Of a stretch of 64,000 nt of DNA, positions 17,212 to 29,082 are shown in pieces (the stretch's first letter is position 1; every line of letters begins with the position of its first letter). This DNA comes from Collinsella sp. (GTDB lineage Bacteria > Actinomycetota > Coriobacteriia > Coriobacteriales > Coriobacteriaceae), in NCBI GenBank assembly GCA_019414055.1, contig DXMV01000014.1, positions 1 through 64,000 on the forward strand. Direction: 5' to 3'. A program made the translations under genes and the position numbers. Below the pieces are notes generated by a model, which made no database searches, was not told where the DNA came from, and saw only the letters and a program-made list of their open reading frames with translations.

Positions 17212-19107
17212 TTAAGCCGTATGCGCTTGCACAAGCGCCATCAGCTCATGCCAGGACCGGCGCTCGCGTAGGCGCTCGACCCCCTGGCGGTCCATAAAGA
17301 TCTCGGCGAGCAGTGAGCTCAAGATCCGCGCCTCATCGCCGCCCGACCGGGCAAACGACACCATAAAGACGATATCGACCTCATGGCCGTATTCGTCCCA
17401 AAGAATGGGATGTTCGAGCAGGCCCACGGTAACAAAGGCCTCGGCGCTCAAGGGATGCATCCCATGGGGCATGGCTACCCCATTGCCAAACGAGGTGGCA
17501 CTCGCGCTCTCGCGCTCGGCGACCTCTTGGGCAAACTGGGCATCGACACGGCCGCTCTCGACGGCGCGCTCGGAGAGATATCGGAGAACGGCCTGCTTCG
17601 ACGACGCCTCAACGCGGTTGAAGAACAGGGCACGGCTAAAGAAAGAGCTTACGGAGTCCGATTGCGCAGTGTCGTCGCTCAGCACCTTGCGGATAGCGTT
17701 GACATCGCTCGTCTCCAAGAAGAAATCGGCCTCGCGGACGGGCACGGGCAACTTGACGTTGAGCGGCACCGTTGTGAACACGTAGTCGATGTGCGAAAAA
17801 TCGAACGTTCCCACGCGGGCGACATCGCATGTCTCAATCGAATCGATATACATGCCAAACTGCTTGCGGTACTGGTGCTCGAGCATACGGGCGCTTCCCG
17901 CTCCCGAGGCGCACACGATCAGGATGCGCTTGCGACGCGGCTGGTCGGCTTGCTGCTCGAGGGCCAGGGCAAATGCCATGGCGATGTAGCCGAGCTCTTC
18001 ATCAGAGGGCTGGCTGCCAAAATGACGCTCGAGTACCTGCGAGGTGCCAGCTGCCATCGAATAGGCCAACGGAAACCTCGTCTTGATATCGGGCAGCATG
18101 GGGTTATCCATATGCATGTGATATTCAAGGCGATAGCCCAGAGGGCCGATATGCCGAGCAAGGTTCATGCGAAGTTCAAGATCGCCGCTAAAGTCAAACC
18201 TAAACTCATCGTTGACCGCACGTACCATCTCGGAAGCAATCTCCCACATCTCGTCCGAGATAACGGCAGAGCCCTTCTCGGGCACGCCCGTGCCCCTGCC
18301 GAGCAAATGGATTGCGATAAAGGCAACCTCTTCTCGGGGCATGCTCACGCCCAGGGCATCCTTGATGTTTGCGGCAATCTGGAAAGCCGCGGCGTATTCG
18401 CGCGTTCCCTCCAGTTTTTGAACGTCCGATTCTGCAGCTGGGACATAGCAGCCCTGCTCGATGCGGCCAAGAGCAATGTAAAGATGCATGATGAGATTGC
18501 GGGATGCCAGCGAGCTCACCGTGACGGGCGAGGCCGTCAGGGCATCGTCCACACATGCGGCGATGGCCCGCAGGCGCTCGGCGAGCTTTGCATCGTCGGT
18601 GTCGGGCAACACGGGCCTCACCAGCGAGGCCAGGCACAGGCGCCGTTGTGACTCCCCGCCCGCAACGCGGATTCCGTAGCGTGGGCGCTTTTCGAGCGTT
18701 AAGTCAAATTGGGCGAGTTTCTGCTCTACCAGACGCATGTCATTGGACAGAGTTCGCGCCGAAACGTAGAGTAAATCCGCATACTCCTCAATCGTCACCC
18801 ACTGGGACCGCATGAGGAGGTCGTTAAGAAGGAAGGACACACGGCCATCGCGCGTATCAGGAATGCCCGGATGGGCCAGAGCCGCACCGTCTAGCAAGCG
18901 AGCAAGCTCATCTGCACGTGCAACATCGATACGATACTGCCCCTTGCTGCCAACGATGCGTGCAACCCCTGCAAGGCTGTCGTTTGCGCGATGGATATAG
19001 TTTCTCACGGCGCGCTCGCTTACCTCGAGACGCTTGGCAAGTACCGCGACAGCGACAGGCTGAGCGTCCTCGATCATATTTACAAGCTGCTTGACGCGAG
19101 CATCCAT
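17212..19107 (-). CDS. PRD-containing PTS regulator (BglG/LicR-type activator)
   Basis: 631 residues. Domains in order: HTH (1-55, AVLAKRLEVSERAVRNYI), a second HTH (about 90-160), two PTS regulation domains (about 180-290 and 300-405), an EIIB-like domain with Cys in ILIVCASGAGSA (about 415-490), and an EIIA(Fru/Mtl)-like domain with His in VAMPHGMHP (about 500-630). This layout is that of LicR/MtlR-type transcription activators, controlled by phosphorylation through HPr and the EIIB partner: active when sugar drains phosphate from the EIIs. Its place directly 5' of the PTS genes makes them its likely target. The ATG has an AGGAGGAGG site. Confidence 0.9.
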   Translation of the reverse strand: MDARVKQLVNMIEDAQPVAVAVLAKRLEVSERAVRNYIHRANDSLAGVARIVGSKGQYRIDVARADELARLLDGAALAHPGIPDTRDGRVSFLLNDLLMRSQWVTIEEYADLLYVSARTLSNDMRLVEQKLAQFDLTLEKRPRYGIRVAGGESQRRLCLASLVRPVLPDTDDAKLAERLRAIAACVDDALTASPVTVSSLASRNLIMHLYIALGRIEQGCYVPAAESDVQKLEGTREYAAAFQIAANIKDALGVSMPREEVAFIAIHLLGRGTGVPEKGSAVISDEMWEIASEMVRAVNDEFRFDFSGDLELRMNLARHIGPLGYRLEYHMHMDNPMLPDIKTRFPLAYSMAAGTSQVLERHFGSQPSDEELGYIAMAFALALEQQADQPRRKRILIVCASGAGSARMLEHQYRKQFGMYIDSIETCDVARVGTFDFSHIDYVFTTVPLNVKLPVPVREADFFLETSDVNAIRKVLSDDTAQSDSVSSFFSRALFFNRVEASSKQAVLRYLSERAVESGRVDAQFAQEVAERESASATSFGNGVAMPHGMHPLSAEAFVTVGLLEHPILWDEYGHEVDIVFMVSFARSGGDEARILSSLLAEIFMDRQGVERLRERRSWHELMALVQAHTA

Positions 19108-19283
19108 GTCCTCCTCCTTTCCCTGCGTCTAGTCTAACGCGGTAAAGAATGACACTCCACGTCGCGCTCGTTCCGCCAACTCGGAACAGGTTGCGGGGAG
19201 TCCAGCTGAGCTATGGAGAGCCTGGGGAGAGGGCCCGAAGGCAATGCGTCGGTGTGGGATGCGCCTTCCCAGCCATTGGGCAG

Positions 19284-19312
19284 TCATTGGGGACAGACTT
19301 AAATGAGTAGTC
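19284..19312 (+). repeat. Dispersed intergenic repeat, motif a, copy 2
   Basis: Second copy of the 29-nt segment at 13219-13247, in the same orientation and again 5' of motif b. Confidence 0.85.
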
Positions 19313-19362
19313 GTTGGGGACGTTCTTGTTTGACTAGTCGTTTAAGAACGTCCCCAATGACT
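19309..19362. repeat. 54-bp imperfect palindrome
   Basis: A 19-nt arm (19309-19327) pairs with 19344-19362 with one mismatch; the 16-nt loop contains the palindrome GACTAGTC. The size and placement resemble a REP or miniature-element-like hairpin. Only a half-site (motif a) is present at the 13.2-kb cluster. Confidence 0.8.
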
Positions 19363-19364
19363 AT

Positions 19365-19418
19365 TAAGGACTGTCCCAAGCTGCCGGCAGGAAAGGACCG
19401 TCCCCAAGTGCCGGGTTT
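19365..19418 (+). repeat. Dispersed intergenic repeat, motif b, copy 2
   Basis: One difference from 13465-13518 over 54 nt. It is followed by a GTCCCCAATGAC piece that echoes the end of the preceding palindrome. Confidence 0.9.
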
Positions 19419-19442
19419 GTCCCCAATGACTAGGTGAATAGC

Positions 19443-19475
19443 AAAAGCCCCGCAGTCGGAGCGGACTGCGGGGCT
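19443..19475 (-). terminator. Terminator of carbamate kinase gene
   Basis: Perfect 12-bp stem (AGCCCCGCAGTC at 19446-19457 with 19464-19475), loop of 6, with TTTT on the minus strand. Confidence 0.88.
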
Positions 19476-19540
19476 CATGAAGAGAGGCTAGTTTGTGGGC
19501 GTCTTGCCTGGCGCCCACGAGAGAGGCAACAGAGTAGAGG

Positions 19541-20503
19541 CTACTCGTGGATGCGGGTACCGGAGAGACCGGCCATGGTCTCGGCGGCCTTGTCCAGGGC
19601 GCCGATGATGCAGGTGCGGCCCTTGCGGGAGCGGGCGAACTTGATGGCGGCGCGGACCTTGGGCTCCATGGAACCCTTGCCGAACTGGCCCTCGTCGGCC
19701 AGGCGCTCGGCCTCGTCGGCGGTGATGTCCTCGAGCTCCTCCTGGTTGGGCTTGCCGAAGTTGATGGCGACGTGCTCGACGGCGGTCAGCAGGAACAGGA
19801 CGTCGGCGTCGCAGTCCTCGGCCAGCAGCTCGCCGCCCAGGTCCTTGTCGATGACGGCGGGAACGCCCTTGTAGCAGCCCTTGTTCTCGTAGTCGCGGAC
19901 GACGGGGATGCCGCCGCCACCGCAGGCGATGACGATGAACTCGTTGTCGAGCAGGTTGAGGATGGAGTCGGCCTCGACGATCTTCTTGGGGTCGGGGGAG
20001 GCGACGACGCGACGCCAGCCGCGGCCGGAATCCTCGACGAATACCTTGGAGGGATCCTCGGCCATGAACTCCTTGGCCTGCTCCTCGGTGTAGAAGGGGC
20101 CGATCGGCTTAGTCGGGTTCTTGAACGCGGGATCGTCCGGGTCGCACTCGATCTGGGTGACGACGGTGGCGGCGTGCCAACGCTTATAGCGCTTGTGCAT
20201 CTCGCGGCCGATGCCCTGCTGCAGGTGATAGCCAATGTAGCCCTGGGACATGGCGCCGCACTCGGGCAGCGGCATCTCGGGGGTGCCGATGGCGTCGTGG
20301 GCGGCGGCGAAGGCGTTCTGGATCATGCCGACCTGCGGGCCGTTGCCGTGGGTGATGATGATCTCGTTACCCTGCTCGATAAGACCAAGGAGAGCGTGGG
20401 CGGTGTTGCTCACGGCCTGGATCTGCTCGACGGGGTTGTTGCCGAGGGCGTTGCCGCCAAGGGCGACGACAATACGATCGGGCTTGCCAAGAGGCTTAGA
20501 CAT
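19541..20503 (-). CDS. arcC: Carbamate kinase
   Basis: 320 residues, the usual length. The N-terminal VALGGNALG phosphate-binding strand, the ITHGNGPQVG motif and the IACGGGGIPV stretch are diagnostic of carbamate kinase in the amino-acid kinase family. It converts carbamoyl phosphate and ADP to carbamate and ATP, the energy-yielding last step of arginine or agmatine/allantoin breakdown. The frame is open to 20560, but the ATG at 20503 has a GAAAGGA site. No arginine deiminase or ornithine transcarbamylase gene is adjacent, so the source of carbamoyl phosphate is encoded elsewhere. Confidence 0.93.
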   Translation of the reverse strand: MSKPLGKPDRIVVALGGNALGNNPVEQIQAVSNTAHALLGLIEQGNEIIITHGNGPQVGMIQNAFAAAHDAIGTPEMPLPECGAMSQGYIGYHLQQGIGREMHKRYKRWHAATVVTQIECDPDDPAFKNPTKPIGPFYTEEQAKEFMAEDPSKVFVEDSGRGWRRVVASPDPKKIVEADSILNLLDNEFIVIACGGGGIPVVRDYENKGCYKGVPAVIDKDLGGELLAEDCDADVLFLLTAVEHVAINFGKPNQEELEDITADEAERLADEGQFGKGSMEPKVRAAIKFARSRKGRTCIIGALDKAAETMAGLSGTRIHE

Positions 20504-21054
20504 TGCTGGAATCCTTTCTGTAAAAGGCCTACAACCCATTAATAACCCGCATCCGTGCAATACGCGAGTTTATTAAGGTTTATATTCTCTTTATCGCTCA
20601 TTTTATTCATTTTGAAAATAGTTGAACGGTGAACGGTCGTTTTTATCCGCTCAGCGTACAGAACCCCAGCTTAGGCATATCTACGCCATTTACGTGCGAC
20701 TTTATTTTAATAGAGCAGGGATTAGACTAGATTATGCAACCTATATCTCCGCTAAACACAAAACGGGCAGCGTAATATCTTACTCGCACTATACGAGATT
20801 CTATGCATTAATAAGACGAGTATGCACCTCTGCAAAAACATGGGGCTTTTCATTCAGCATAAGGAATAAAGATGAGCTCCAAAAAAAGCAACCAGCCCCA
20901 AAGCACGGGGATAGAAGGCAGCAACAGCCAAATCCTCCATCCATCCCCAAAGTAACGCGAGGTTTCGCGGCAAAGCCGCGAAACAGCGAAGGGGACGGAA
21001 TGCCCGACCAGCCACGTCCTTCATCCGCCCACACAATCCGAGGACGTAGTCGTA
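20504..21054. other. AT-rich spacer between arcC and nifJ terminator
   Basis: 551 nt. From about 20520 to 20880 the base composition is clearly more AT-rich than the surrounding genes. It must hold the arcC promoter on the minus strand (AT-rich stretch 20560-20620 with TAAAGA/TATAAA-like boxes; no box is strong enough to name). A 10-bp stem with 3-nt loop is at 20962-20984. Open frames on both strands lack ribosome sites and recognisable domains, so I do not call a gene. Confidence 0.5.
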
Positions 21055-21179
21055 GCAGGATCTGAGGGCTGACCTTCGCGGATACTCCGCAGGACGAAAG
21101 AACCCCCGCCGCACGTAGTGCGCAGCGGGGGTTCTTTCATGTCCGAGGACGTCCGCGAAGGTCAGCCCTCAGATCCTGC
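21055..21179. repeat. 125-bp palindrome enclosing nifJ terminator
   Basis: Perfect 28-bp outer arms (21055-21082 and 21152-21179), a partly paired middle, and an inner 14-bp stem (21096-21109 with 21125-21138) flanked by A and T tracts. The inner hairpin alone is a bidirectional Rho-independent terminator ending nifJ; the outer arms are much longer than any terminator needs. Confidence 0.9.
21096..21138. terminator. Terminator of nifJ
   Basis: GAAAGAACCCCCGC pairs perfectly with 21125-21138; T tract on both strands. It sits at the tip of the 125-bp palindrome, 52 nt after the nifJ stop. Confidence 0.85.
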
Positions 21180-21189
21180 GGTGAGAGAT

Positions 21190-24729
<3,540 letters not shown>

Positions 24730-25150
24730 ATACCCCTCTCCTCTCATATAGGTATACAGGCCCCGGCGATCGCCGGGATGTTGGCGTGATGGGATTTTCG
24801 CTGTTGCTTCCAATCATCTGGCAGGCGGACTTGGCAGCAGGTGCATGGCGTGGAGAGAAGGCATGCCAAGGCGAGGGGCGCTTGCGCACCGCAGGCCCAG
24901 CTACCCGTCTTGCACATGACCGAGCGCCGCAAAGGCCGCATGCCGGATGCTCCCGGGCACGCCCCGGCGATGGGAGGCGCCCGCAACGGAAATCCGCATG
25001 CGGGTTTATTGTACCCCGCCGTCAAGTGTAATTTCGGCAAATATAGGCGGGCGGTAAAGGTTTACCTTGGGTGACCGTCAAGGGTCAAAATGAATGCTTC
25101 GTCCCCGGGTGGCCGGCTCGAGCACGCTAAGGAGCGTCCCTATCTGCCGG
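24730..25150. other. Upstream region of nifJ
   Basis: 421 nt between nifJ and the FHA gene. It holds a 16-bp perfect palindrome CCCGGCGATCGCCGGG (24762-24777) in the nifJ leader and two copies of CTTGACGG on the minus strand near 25023 and 25075. A TACAAT -10-like box on the minus strand (25008-25013) has no good -35 partner. No gene is supported. Confidence 0.5.
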
Positions 25151-26089
25151 CTAGAGGGCGCCGAGGAGGATGGCGTAGGTGGTGGATTCGCCGAGTTTGA
25201 GCTCGTCGCCGGGATTGAGCTGGGCGGAGCGGCCGGGCTCTACTTGAATACACACACTCGTGGCCCCGTTTACCACCACGGTGCCGTTCGTGGACGACAG
25301 GTCCTCGACAAACCATGTGCCAGAATCGTCGCACCAGATATGGGCATGACGGGCCGAGACGTCGTCGCCGACGTCGGTGATGTCGCCCTCCCCCGTAGCC
25401 AGCGCGCCGATCTCGACGCCCTCCTCACTCGGTTGAATCCAGCGCGGGGCGCTCACCACATAGCCGTTTTGCACGCGCAGCAGTCCCAGCGGATGCGCCG
25501 GCGAAGCCTCGTGCTCGCCTGTGACTGAAGATGTGCTCAGCGAGCGCGGCGTCGACGTGGCGCCGCCACAGGTCGCATGAGCGTAGTCGATGGCATAGGT
25601 CACCGACGAGCGGACATCTGCCGAGCAACCCACGGCGACAAACAGCACCAGGATGGCCTCGGCGCGCTCGGCGGGCATGAGCTCAGCCGCCTGCGACAGG
25701 CGCTCGAGCGCATTGCGATAGAGATTCGTGTCCTGATGGCATTCCTCGAGTGCCCGCACCATGGGCTCGCCAGCGGGGCCGCACACCATATTGGTCACGG
25801 CCGCGGCGTCCATGGGATTGCGGCGGCGCAGGGCCAGCTGCGACATAATGCGCGCGGCCGAGGTGCCGTAATCGGCAAAATAACGTTCCTGCAGCGTGCC
25901 GACCGGCGCGCGCACGATAAAGCGCGAAACCCAGGAGCGATCGGCGGCACGGCTCTGCGGACTACGGCCGTCGGCGAGCGGGCGGCTCGAGAGCACCAGG
26001 CCGCACAGTTCGATATGGCTCAGGTGCGCTGCGCGCTTAAAGATGTCAAACATTGCCCCGCACGGGGTGAGCTCGGCTTGAGAAGCCAT
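25151..26089 (-). CDS. FHA-domain protein paired with Ser/Thr kinase
   Basis: 312 residues. The C-terminal 75 residues form a forkhead-associated domain with the phosphothreonine-binding pattern SARHAHI and VEDLSSTNGT. The N-terminal 235 residues are helical and not recognised; a middle stretch around 190-215 is Ser/Thr-rich and could hold kinase targets. FHA domains bind phosphothreonine, so it is the likely reader of the kinase encoded immediately upstream, whose stop is only 3 nt from this start. The ribosome site AAGGAGGG lies inside the kinase's last codons, so the two are translationally linked. Last gene of a three-gene operon. Confidence 0.8.
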   Translation of the reverse strand: MASQAELTPCGAMFDIFKRAAHLSHIELCGLVLSSRPLADGRSPQSRAADRSWVSRFIVRAPVGTLQERYFADYGTSAARIMSQLALRRRNPMDAAAVTNMVCGPAGEPMVRALEECHQDTNLYRNALERLSQAAELMPAERAEAILVLFVAVGCSADVRSSVTYAIDYAHATCGGATSTPRSLSTSSVTGEHEASPAHPLGLLRVQNGYVVSAPRWIQPSEEGVEIGALATGEGDITDVGDDVSARHAHIWCDDSGTWFVEDLSSTNGTVVVNGATSVCIQVEPGRSAQLNPGDELKLGESTTYAILLGAL

Positions 26090-26092
26090 GGC

Positions 26093-27934
26093 TTAGCCCT
26101 CCTTGGTCGCAGAGATAGTGTCGGATACTTCGGCCGGCCCGCCAAAGGCGCGGGCAGCCGCGGCTCCGCCGGCAAGCGGCGTCGCCATGGGAGTTTTCGC
26201 ACGTCGTGCTGACACGACGGGAAGCTCGAAGGCAAACCCCATCGCCAGCAAAAACCACGTGAGCGCATAGGTTGCAATTATGGCGGCCACCAGGCCACCC
26301 GCCACGCCATGCTGGGAAAACACGGTACATGCGAGTGCGGCCAGAGCCGGGACCTCGCAGGCGGAAAGGGCCAACACGCCCTGCAGGAATCCCGCACGGC
26401 GATCGCGCGCCAAGGCCCCGGCGGCAATGCCCGCCACGCCCGGCAGCGCCAACGCCAGCGCGGCGATAATGGCCGGCAGCTTCCCGGACCACATAAGCGG
26501 TCCCACGACGAGCGCCACATGGGCGCCCGACGCCAACAGCGCCGCTGATACCACGACCACAGCCCAAAGCACGCCGCATACCGCCGTCGCACCAACCATC
26601 GCCGCGCGCCGGGCCGTGTGCCCCGATACCTCCATCGGGCACGGCATGAGCGGCTCGGCGCGAAGCGAGCGGGCGACATTTTGCGCATAGTGGTCGCAAA
26701 ATGCCGAGAGCGCCGCCTCCACCGCAGCCGGCTCGGGACGATCTTCCTGATGGCAGGACAGACAGGCCATCACCACATCGAAGAGCTGAGCGTCGACAAA
26801 CGCCAGCACATCGCGCAGATCCTCGGAATTTGGATCGAGCCCCAGCTGCTGAGCCTGCTCGGCCGCGGCAAGTGCCACATCGGGCTCGCGTCGCAGCAAT
26901 TGCGTCAAGTCGCAGCCGGGCGCGTGGGCGCCGACGGGATAATCGGGCAGCGTATCCATCTTGAGGCGATAAGGGCTGGCAATATCGCGCGTCTTTTTGC
27001 GCGAGCCCGAAGTACCCGACGCACCCGGCGCTACTTCGTACGGCGCGACACCGGCGATGAGCTCGTAGACCGTACTCGCCGCCGCATAGACATCGATTGC
27101 CGGCGACATGCGAAGCATGCGCAGGTCGGGGATATCGTCGGTGAGCATCTCGGGCGGGGCGTAGGCCACCGTCGCGCGGCGCAACGTGGCATAGCGCTCG
27201 GTAAACGACGCCTTGCCGCCGGTGCCGGCCACCGCAGAGGCGGGCTCGAGCGCCAGCGACGAGCCAAAGTCGATCAAGCACAGGTCGAAAGTGCCTTCGG
27301 CAAGCTGTCGGTCGAGCGGCAGGCGCGCCGTGCGCACCATAATATTAGCGGGCGAGATATCGCGATGGACGAACCCCTCGCCTACCAAGCTCATGCGGCA
27401 GAGCAGATCGAACAGGTCGCGACCCAGGCGCGCCGCCACGAGCGGCGACAGACGCCCGGCATCGTCCACGGCAAGGCGCGAGCGCAGGCGAGCGAGCGTC
27501 TCGCCCTCGACCCACTCCATGACAATCGCGGGCACGCCGTCGACCTCGCCCCACCCGTATAGGCGGGGAAAGCCCTTAAGGCCCGAAAGGGCACGATGGC
27601 ATTCATATTCCTCGCGAAACGCCGCTTTGAACTTGGTGACCAGCGCCTCGTGGGCGACATCGTCATCAAATTCGTCGCGCGCCGGCAAGATGAGCTGCTT
27701 GAGCGCCACGGCCTCGCCCTGCGCGTTGACGGCACGCGTCACGCGGCCGATGCCGCCGCGGCGCATGGTGGCGTCGTCGGCAAACAGCATCGTAAAACGG
27801 CGCAGGTAGGCGGGAAGCTCGTCCGTGCCCAGGGCGACGGCCGGCTCAAACCCGTCGACGCGCGCCAGGCGCAGGCCCACCATGGGATCGTGGGCAAGCG
27901 ATTGGGTTGTGGCGGAAACGAGATTGGTCATCAT
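26093..27934 (-). CDS. Membrane Ser/Thr protein kinase
   Basis: 613 residues. The kinase domain (about 35-370) has a shortened glycine loop (RRGGIGRV), the ATP-binding Lys in VALKQL, the catalytic loop HRDISPANIM and the DFGSS metal-binding motif. The Lys normally found two residues after the catalytic Asp is Ser here, a rarer variant. The C-terminal part (about 440-590) has about five membrane segments in place of the PASTA sensor of PknB. The start overlaps the preceding stop by 4 bp (ATGA). With the FHA protein behind and the membrane protein in front, it forms a self-contained phospho-signalling operon of unknown input. Confidence 0.85.
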   Translation of the reverse strand: MMTNLVSATTQSLAHDPMVGLRLARVDGFEPAVALGTDELPAYLRRFTMLFADDATMRRGGIGRVTRAVNAQGEAVALKQLILPARDEFDDDVAHEALVTKFKAAFREEYECHRALSGLKGFPRLYGWGEVDGVPAIVMEWVEGETLARLRSRLAVDDAGRLSPLVAARLGRDLFDLLCRMSLVGEGFVHRDISPANIMVRTARLPLDRQLAEGTFDLCLIDFGSSLALEPASAVAGTGGKASFTERYATLRRATVAYAPPEMLTDDIPDLRMLRMSPAIDVYAAASTVYELIAGVAPYEVAPGASGTSGSRKKTRDIASPYRLKMDTLPDYPVGAHAPGCDLTQLLRREPDVALAAAEQAQQLGLDPNSEDLRDVLAFVDAQLFDVVMACLSCHQEDRPEPAAVEAALSAFCDHYAQNVARSLRAEPLMPCPMEVSGHTARRAAMVGATAVCGVLWAVVVVSAALLASGAHVALVVGPLMWSGKLPAIIAALALALPGVAGIAAGALARDRRAGFLQGVLALSACEVPALAALACTVFSQHGVAGGLVAAIIATYALTWFLLAMGFAFELPVVSARRAKTPMATPLAGGAAAARAFGGPAEVSDTISATKEG

Positions 27935-28839
27935 AGAGCGATCGCCGCCACATTGTTATTGAAGTTGTTGAGCGCGACGTTATCGTCGCCGTAATGTCCG
28001 ACCCATTGACACAGGTTTGTGTAGCAGCCCCACAGGTTGGCATACTGCCGATACCACTTAGATTTGGTCGAGAACCTTTGTCGACCGAACTCGGCACGGA
28101 TAACAAACATGTCATTCGCCAGGGTGTCGCACGGTCCGGTATCGCCCGTGGCGTTATAGGTCGACACCGCGCTATTGGCGCGGGCGACATAGCCATCGAG
28201 CATGTTGTATTTGGTCACGAGCCAACTGTGGATACCCTCCTCCTCGGCAGCCGAGAGACCACCCGAGCCCGTGTCGCCGCCGGCACCGCCGTCCGTCGAG
28301 CCACCACTCGAAGATCCACCGCCAGAGGCGGAGCCCGAACCGGAACCGCCGTCCGAGCCCGCCGAACCGGTGCCAGAACCGGACCCGTCGGAGCCGCCGG
28401 GCTTACCCGTCTGCTGCGTATCCTGTTCCTTCTGCTGCTCCGTCTTGTTAACGACAGAAGCCACGCTGTTATTGGAAAGCTTCGTGATGATCTTGGTGTT
28501 GGTGAGCACGATGGTCTTGCCGTTTGCCAGCGTAACCTCGTTGTCCGATGTTTCGGGACTGTCCGCATCGTCGCCACCGAACACAACATGCGAGACCACG
28601 CTCGCCCACGCATATCCAGTTGTCGTTCCCAAGTCGCTTTTGGCCTTGCGCCCAATATGCAACTCGCGCGCAGCATGCGCCTGCACCATGGACGGCACCG
28701 TCATGCCATAAGCCGAAACACCGGCTATGACCAGCACGAGCGAGCAAGACAGCAGCCCATACGCCCGAGGCGCCAGGCCCAGCCGGCGTCGCATGCGCAC
28801 CGTGGCGCCACGCTTTGTCTGAGTGCCCCCGGGCCGCAT
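27931..28839 (-). CDS. Membrane protein with Ser/Gly linker, kinase-linked
   Basis: 302 residues, not recognised. A basic cytoplasmic N-terminus with Thr and Ser (1-25) is followed by one membrane segment (about 26-46), a polar domain (50-140), a very Ser/Gly/Asp-rich linker (about 150-210) and a C-terminal domain of about 90 residues with Cys in GPCDTL and in WGCYTNLCQW. The form suggests a surface-exposed sensor or ligand domain on a flexible stalk. The frame is open to 28956, but the ATG at 28839 has a GGAGGAG site and the upstream part runs through a terminator. First gene of the kinase/FHA operon. Confidence 0.7.
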   Translation of the reverse strand: MRPGGTQTKRGATVRMRRRLGLAPRAYGLLSCSLVLVIAGVSAYGMTVPSMVQAHAARELHIGRKAKSDLGTTTGYAWASVVSHVVFGGDDADSPETSDNEVTLANGKTIVLTNTKIITKLSNNSVASVVNKTEQQKEQDTQQTGKPGGSDGSGSGTGSAGSDGGSGSGSASGGGSSSGGSTDGGAGGDTGSGGLSAAEEEGIHSWLVTKYNMLDGYVARANSAVSTYNATGDTGPCDTLANDMFVIRAEFGRQRFSTKSKWYRQYANLWGCYTNLCQWVGHYGDDNVALNNFNNNVAAIAL

Positions 28840-28854
28840 GCGTTCTCCTCCAAC

Positions 28855-28879
28855 AAAAACACGCCGCTCAGGAGCGGCG
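28855..28879 (-). terminator. Terminator of ybaB-recR
   Basis: CGCCGCTC/GAGCGGCG stem (28862-28869 with 28872-28879) with a 2-nt loop, followed on the minus strand by GTTTTTG. It lies about 200 nt after the recR stop and 15 nt before the next start; the 203 nt between recR and the hairpin hold nothing I recognise. Confidence 0.72.
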
Positions 28880-29082
28880 CATTCTTTCATATCCATATTT
28901 GAGTGTATCAGCGAACCCAAAAGGTTGCGCAACGAATGGGAAAATACGAGGTGCAAGCAGACCCATCCACGCGATAAGCGGATGAAAAGCAGGTTTGTTG
29001 CACAACAAATGCATGAACGCGCGCTCGATTATGAGCGCCCCGTGCGGCAGACCGACGTGACATGCCGCGGAGCTGACACCGC

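Larger units (their letters stand above)
19108..19540. other. Intergenic region rich in repeats
   Basis: 433 nt between carbamate kinase and the PRD regulator, which are both on the minus strand. It contains dispersed motif a (19284-19312), an inverted repeat, motif b (19365-19418), the arcC terminator, and the promoter region of the PRD regulator on the right of it (19108-19280). No gene is supported. Confidence 0.7.

Noticed and set aside
20622..21065. 147-codon plus-strand frame in the AT-rich spacer
   Set aside because: No ribosome site, no hydrophobic or domain pattern, and it runs into the palindrome.
24744..25040. Small frames on both strands upstream of nifJ
   Set aside because: They overlap each other and the leader palindrome, and have no ribosome site.
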